Source of the DNA: Brassica napus
Lineage: Eukaryota > Streptophyta > Magnoliopsida > Brassicales > Brassicaceae
Assembly (NCBI RefSeq): GCF_020379485.1
Contig: NC_063437.1
Span: 3,668,806-3,732,805, forward strand
Direction of reading: 5' to 3'
Length of the DNA: 64,000 bases
Part shown: one piece after another, positions 60,554 to 64,000 of the stretch
How the letters are laid out: every line of letters begins with the position of its first letter
Position numbering within the stretch: the stretch's first letter is position 1
Position numbers and translations under genes: made by a program
Notes under the pieces: generated by a model
What the model saw: only the letters and a program-made list of their open reading frames with translations
Database searches by the model: none
Told to the model about the DNA's origin: nothing

Positions 60554-62422
60554 TTTAGAATACACTCATTCACAGTCCATTGTATCTTATTTTTGTGTAT
60601 ATTTAATAGGAGCACCCTGTTGAATAAATAAAATAATGGTATTCTGAATTGCATGGGAGTTTTGAGATCTCTGGTAATTGGTAAACTATCACATTCGTGG
60701 TTTTTAGTAAATTTTTGCATGGTCGTCCTTTGAACTTTAGAAGAACTTCATTATTTATAAAAAAAACTCAACCCCAATACATGAATATAGTGGATGAGGT
60801 TCTTCATGTGGACAAGCGTTCCTTGATATAAAAGTTGTTTGGAGAACATAAGACAAAAGAATTAGATGAAGCCGAGCTGTTAATTCTGGAAATGGCTTAA
60901 ATTTCATTGCACCACTAGAATACTGTTAGTGCAAAGATGACACCACAATAAGGTAATGCAGAAGATAAATCAAGAGACAAAATGGATACAAGCAACCAAC
61001 TATGCTTTATTAGAAATCACCTAAACAATCTATTACAAGACTTGCTTATCAGCTTTTACACGTCAGTGTTAACACCCTAACACACGTTACTGACAGATTC
61101 CTAATCTACCCAAACATGTCTCTTTCCCGTCAGTACTTCAGCATCTGCTTCAGCACGACCCAAGAACACCCCTAAGGGATTTTCACCCTTCCTCTATAAT
61201 AATAGCCAGTGTCTTATGGAATACAGACGACTTCATAGCTCTTTTATAGTGATCTCCACGTTCCTGAAACCCTAGTCTCCAAGGCAACATGAATATGGAC
61301 AACTTCCATATCAATAAGTACACTTTCCTTTTCTTGAAATGTACTTATTCCTCAAGGCATAAACTTGCTCTCCAAGTTTATCTCTTGCTTTTTTCTCCAC
61401 GGTATAAACTTGCTCCTCAAGTTTATCCCACGCCAGCTCAGCCTCTTGCGTCCACATGGTCTCTACCACTCCGCATGCCTCCTGGTTCACTCTCTGACAC
61501 ACACTGCCTCAGCAACTACTTCAACGACTACGTCAAGACATAAACCTCCAGTTTATCCTTTTCCATCTCAGCATCTCTTGCATCCACATGGTAACCCACC
61601 ACTCCGCATGCCTTATGTAGTAACGACTAATGCATCCAGCATCAGTGACTTCGTCGTCTAGTTAGTCACGGAAGACCATTGACATCTACAAGCTCCACTT
61701 GCATCTTCAAATACCACAATTTTCGATCGGATCGAATGTGGCCATCGTTGGTCCAAGGTATAGTATACCTTCTAAGATTAGGAAAATGCATCTAGTAGAC
61801 AAGGAAGTTTTTCTGAAAAGAAAATGAATATCAGGTTTTGAGGTTGTATAAATGTATGTCTAAAAAATTATAAATTATTTATTCAAATAATCAATATACT
61901 AATTCTAAATGGGTATTTGCCTCAATCATGTTTTCTCTAAATATTCGTGTTTTATTCGCGTTTGTTCACGAACACGAGCAAGATTTGAGTTGTGTAATGA
62001 GACGATGTGGTTCCAGTCAGTTGAGTAATCAGTTGTAAGTTGCTTATGTGAGATTCCTACGAGCTATAACAAAGTATAGTAGTAAACGTTCAACCCAGTG
62101 CCGTGCTTTTTTTTTTACGCCAAAGAATCTAAATATATAATACGGTATGATACAACTTCATAGTATAAATTTTTGGCAAATATGCTTATTATCTTACTTC
62201 AGCATTTGGCCTCTTGACCTGACTACTAGATTCATCTTATTTCTGAGAAAGAACAAAAATAAACTTTTTGTGAAATTCATTTGCCGCAGAAGGTAACTCT
62301 GAACCAAACAGTTTCAAATTGAATGAGCTATAAATGTAGCAAATAAAAACATAACAAGTTGTACTTTATTTCTAAGATTCAGATCTGGAAGCTAACCCAC
62401 ACACTGACGCATACTCATAAAT
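60554..62422. other. Intergenic region with an imperfect direct repeat
   Basis: Holds the RBL4 3' UTR. From about 61345 to 61625 an imperfect repeat recurs two or three times: (c/t)ataaacttgct...caagtttatc, then ctcagc...cttgcgtccacatgg, then accactccgcatgcc. A frame reads on the minus strand with KLEEQVYTVEKKARDKLGEQ, a charged helix. The source could be a retrotransposon gag region or an old gene, but I could not identify it. Confidence 0.4.
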
Positions 62423-63742
62423 TCAGCGGAACTCAAGCTGACAGGCTGGCGAACGCCTCGACGACGAGAACAACTCCTTGATCACCTCAAGTTTCTTGTC
62501 AGTGTCATTGGTTTTACTGTGGAAATTAATGGTTGCCTTCTTTAAACACTTTGCGCTTCTAAAAACAAATGCTACTACTTCTTTCTCTTCTTCTGCTCCT
62601 TCGTATTTTACCCATTCGAAAGTTTCAATACTTGATAACAAACATTCAGGAACTGAACTCGATTCATTCCATGCCGGGTTCCAGCATGGGCGCGGCTCCT
62701 TAGATCGAAGGAAATGACACTGGTGAAGTTTGAGAGCTCGTAGACTAGGAGAATCTTTGAGCACACACATAAGTACATTCACCCATTCTGTCTCACATGT
62801 GCATATCTTCAAATGCACAAGACTGGAGAAGACACTACCGGCAGGATACATATCGTTTAAGGATGGTAGGCACAGATAAAGGCGCTTGAACGAAGCAATA
62901 GAACCCAACTTCTTCCATAACTTCCAAGTATTAAGGACAAGTTTTGCCTCCACAATCTTACTCATATTGCTCTCAAAGGTAAAAAAACCCACTAAAATGA
63001 AAAATGTCGAAATTTTCCAAAGAAGGAGCATCTATCACAAACCCATGAGCATCGTTTCCAAGTTTGTTTTCTAATGTTTTCAAGACTAAACTCTTTAAAG
63101 AAGGCACGATAACAGTGAAAATGGTAGCGTTGTCAGCTTCACATTGTTCCACATCCAAGTTTTCAAGGACATGGCAGTTGGATAAAAGATTCTTCACAAA
63201 TTCACCACTTGGATACTTCATGGACTCAAGACTCAACGTTCTGAGGAATGGGAAAGAAATTGGTTGCTCAAGATTATCCACAAGAACTGCATTGCGTATA
63301 TTCAAGGTCACAAGCATGCTACATCCCCCTCTATACAAGCTCCAAGGAAGTAAGACTGAATCAGTATCAGTATAAATCTCGATAGTCAGCTCACGCAAAA
63401 AAAAAAAGAAAAAAAAAAGATAGTCAGCTCACGCACACAACGTTTATCAGCAGATCTCATCCACGCGTGAATATCTTCACTACCACAAATACTACCAAGT
63501 TTGAAATGCAAAGCTTCTATAACTGGAGCCTCGTGCCTAAAGAAAGATCTGTCTACAAACAGAGAAAAGCTTCCGTACTTGGGGTGCTTATAGGTATCTT
63601 TGTATTTGATTCTTGGAACCATCATCCAAAGTAACTGCCATCGCTTTGACAAAAGCATAGTGTCCACAACATCTTTCATGGTAGGAAGCATTGCCAATAT
63701 TTTCAGTAGAAGCTCATCGGGCAACTGATTTATCCTGTCCAT
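62423..63742 (-). pseudogene. F-box/LRR/FBD-domain gene, disrupted
   Basis: Minus strand. The F-box is at residues 1-45 (MDRINQLPDELLLKILAMLP, then TMLLSKRWQLLWMMVPRIKY), leucine-rich segments follow, and a C-terminal FBD domain reads SSVPECLLSSIETFEWVKYE and EEKEVVAFVFRSAKCLKKAT. These proteins are usually substrate receptors of SCF ubiquitin ligases. Two breaks are seen. At 63397-63434 a poly(A) tract plus a 16-base duplication shifts the frame after RCVRELTI. Near 62981-62987 a seven-base homopolymer shifts the frame between ENFDIFHFSGFF and TFESNMSKIVEAKL. No plausible introns remove them, so the copy is probably dead, though the second could be a sequencing error. Confidence 0.8.
63397..63418 (+). 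mobile_element. Poly(A)-only retroposition with 16-bp TSD in the F-box gene
   Basis: A11-G-A10 lies between two identical 16-base copies of GATAGTCAGCTCACGC (63381-63396 and 63419-63434). The 38 inserted bases break the reading frame. This matches a LINE-machinery insertion that copied only the tail. Confidence 0.8.
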
Positions 63743-64000
63743 AATTAAGAGCTAGCTTCCGGACAGAACCTATCGCCTGAAAAACATTTGAAAAACGAAA
63801 CGATAAAAAAACCCTAGGTAGGTGTAGAACAAACCAATATAAGAAAAGAGAAGCACTAAAAATATTGAAGCATTCGCTTAGGGCAACACTTTTATGTTTT
63901 TAGGGCATATTTACATAAATATTATTATGTACATGTACTATTATAGTCAATTGGTGAAACACATTTTGTTAAGTACTTTTAACTTAAAACCTAAATTATT
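63743..64000. other. F-box gene upstream flank
   Basis: Probably promoter and leader of the F-box copy. AT-rich; nothing else recognised before the window ends. Confidence 0.4.

Overview
This is plant nuclear DNA, very probably from a Brassica species (Brassicaceae). The host genes have short GT-AG introns, and the intergenic DNA is AT-rich and packed with the small transposons typical of that family. From memory of gene families, the host genes resemble a block of Arabidopsis chromosome 3 around At3g53780 to At3g53920. They are the plastid sigma factor SIG3, 40S ribosomal protein S21, a CASP-like membrane protein, an RCC1-repeat protein, a SUPERMAN-type zinc-finger protein and the rhomboid RBL4. 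Several expected neighbours are missing, as is common in a fractionated Brassica subgenome. No search was run, so orthologue names are family recognition only.

Layout. Positions 1208-11146 are gene-dense. They hold a SIG3-like gene whose first three exons look like the 5' end of a uracil phosphoribosyltransferase gene, one Helitron (4444-5472), RPS21, a CASPL5B-type gene and, on the minus strand, a ten-exon RCC1 gene. From about 11.7 to 58.2 kb the window is mostly transposons. At least eight Helitrons can be delimited, or nearly so, by a TC start, a GC-rich hairpin, a CTAG or CTAA end and insertion between A and T. With them are Mutator, hAT and Harbinger elements with target-site duplications (TSDs), a SINE, and several LINE tail insertions. 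Host genes in this stretch are a zinc-finger gene at 28.1-28.5 kb, with a decayed duplicate beside it, and an unrecognised multi-exon gene at 36.0-36.8 kb. RBL4 (58.7-60.6 kb) and a broken F-box/FBD gene (62.4-63.7 kb) close the window.

The most notable features are these: (1) the UPP-like leader exons are exactly in splice phase with SIG3; (2) a 660-bp Helitron sits in one copy of an internal duplication, while the other copy keeps the intact empty site; (3) Helitrons carry pieces of Sec23, a replication-protein-A-like gene, a NEDD1-like WD40 gene and an HD-ZIP class IV gene; (4) a Mutator-type element with matching 9-bp TSDs 5.5 kb apart has been split by Helitrons; (5) poly(A) tracts, some with nothing else attached, are flanked by TSDs, and one of them breaks the F-box gene.

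The host genes do not form a pathway. They act in plastid transcription (SIG3), cytosolic translation (RPS21), membrane biology (CASPL5B, RBL4) and transcriptional repression (zinc finger).
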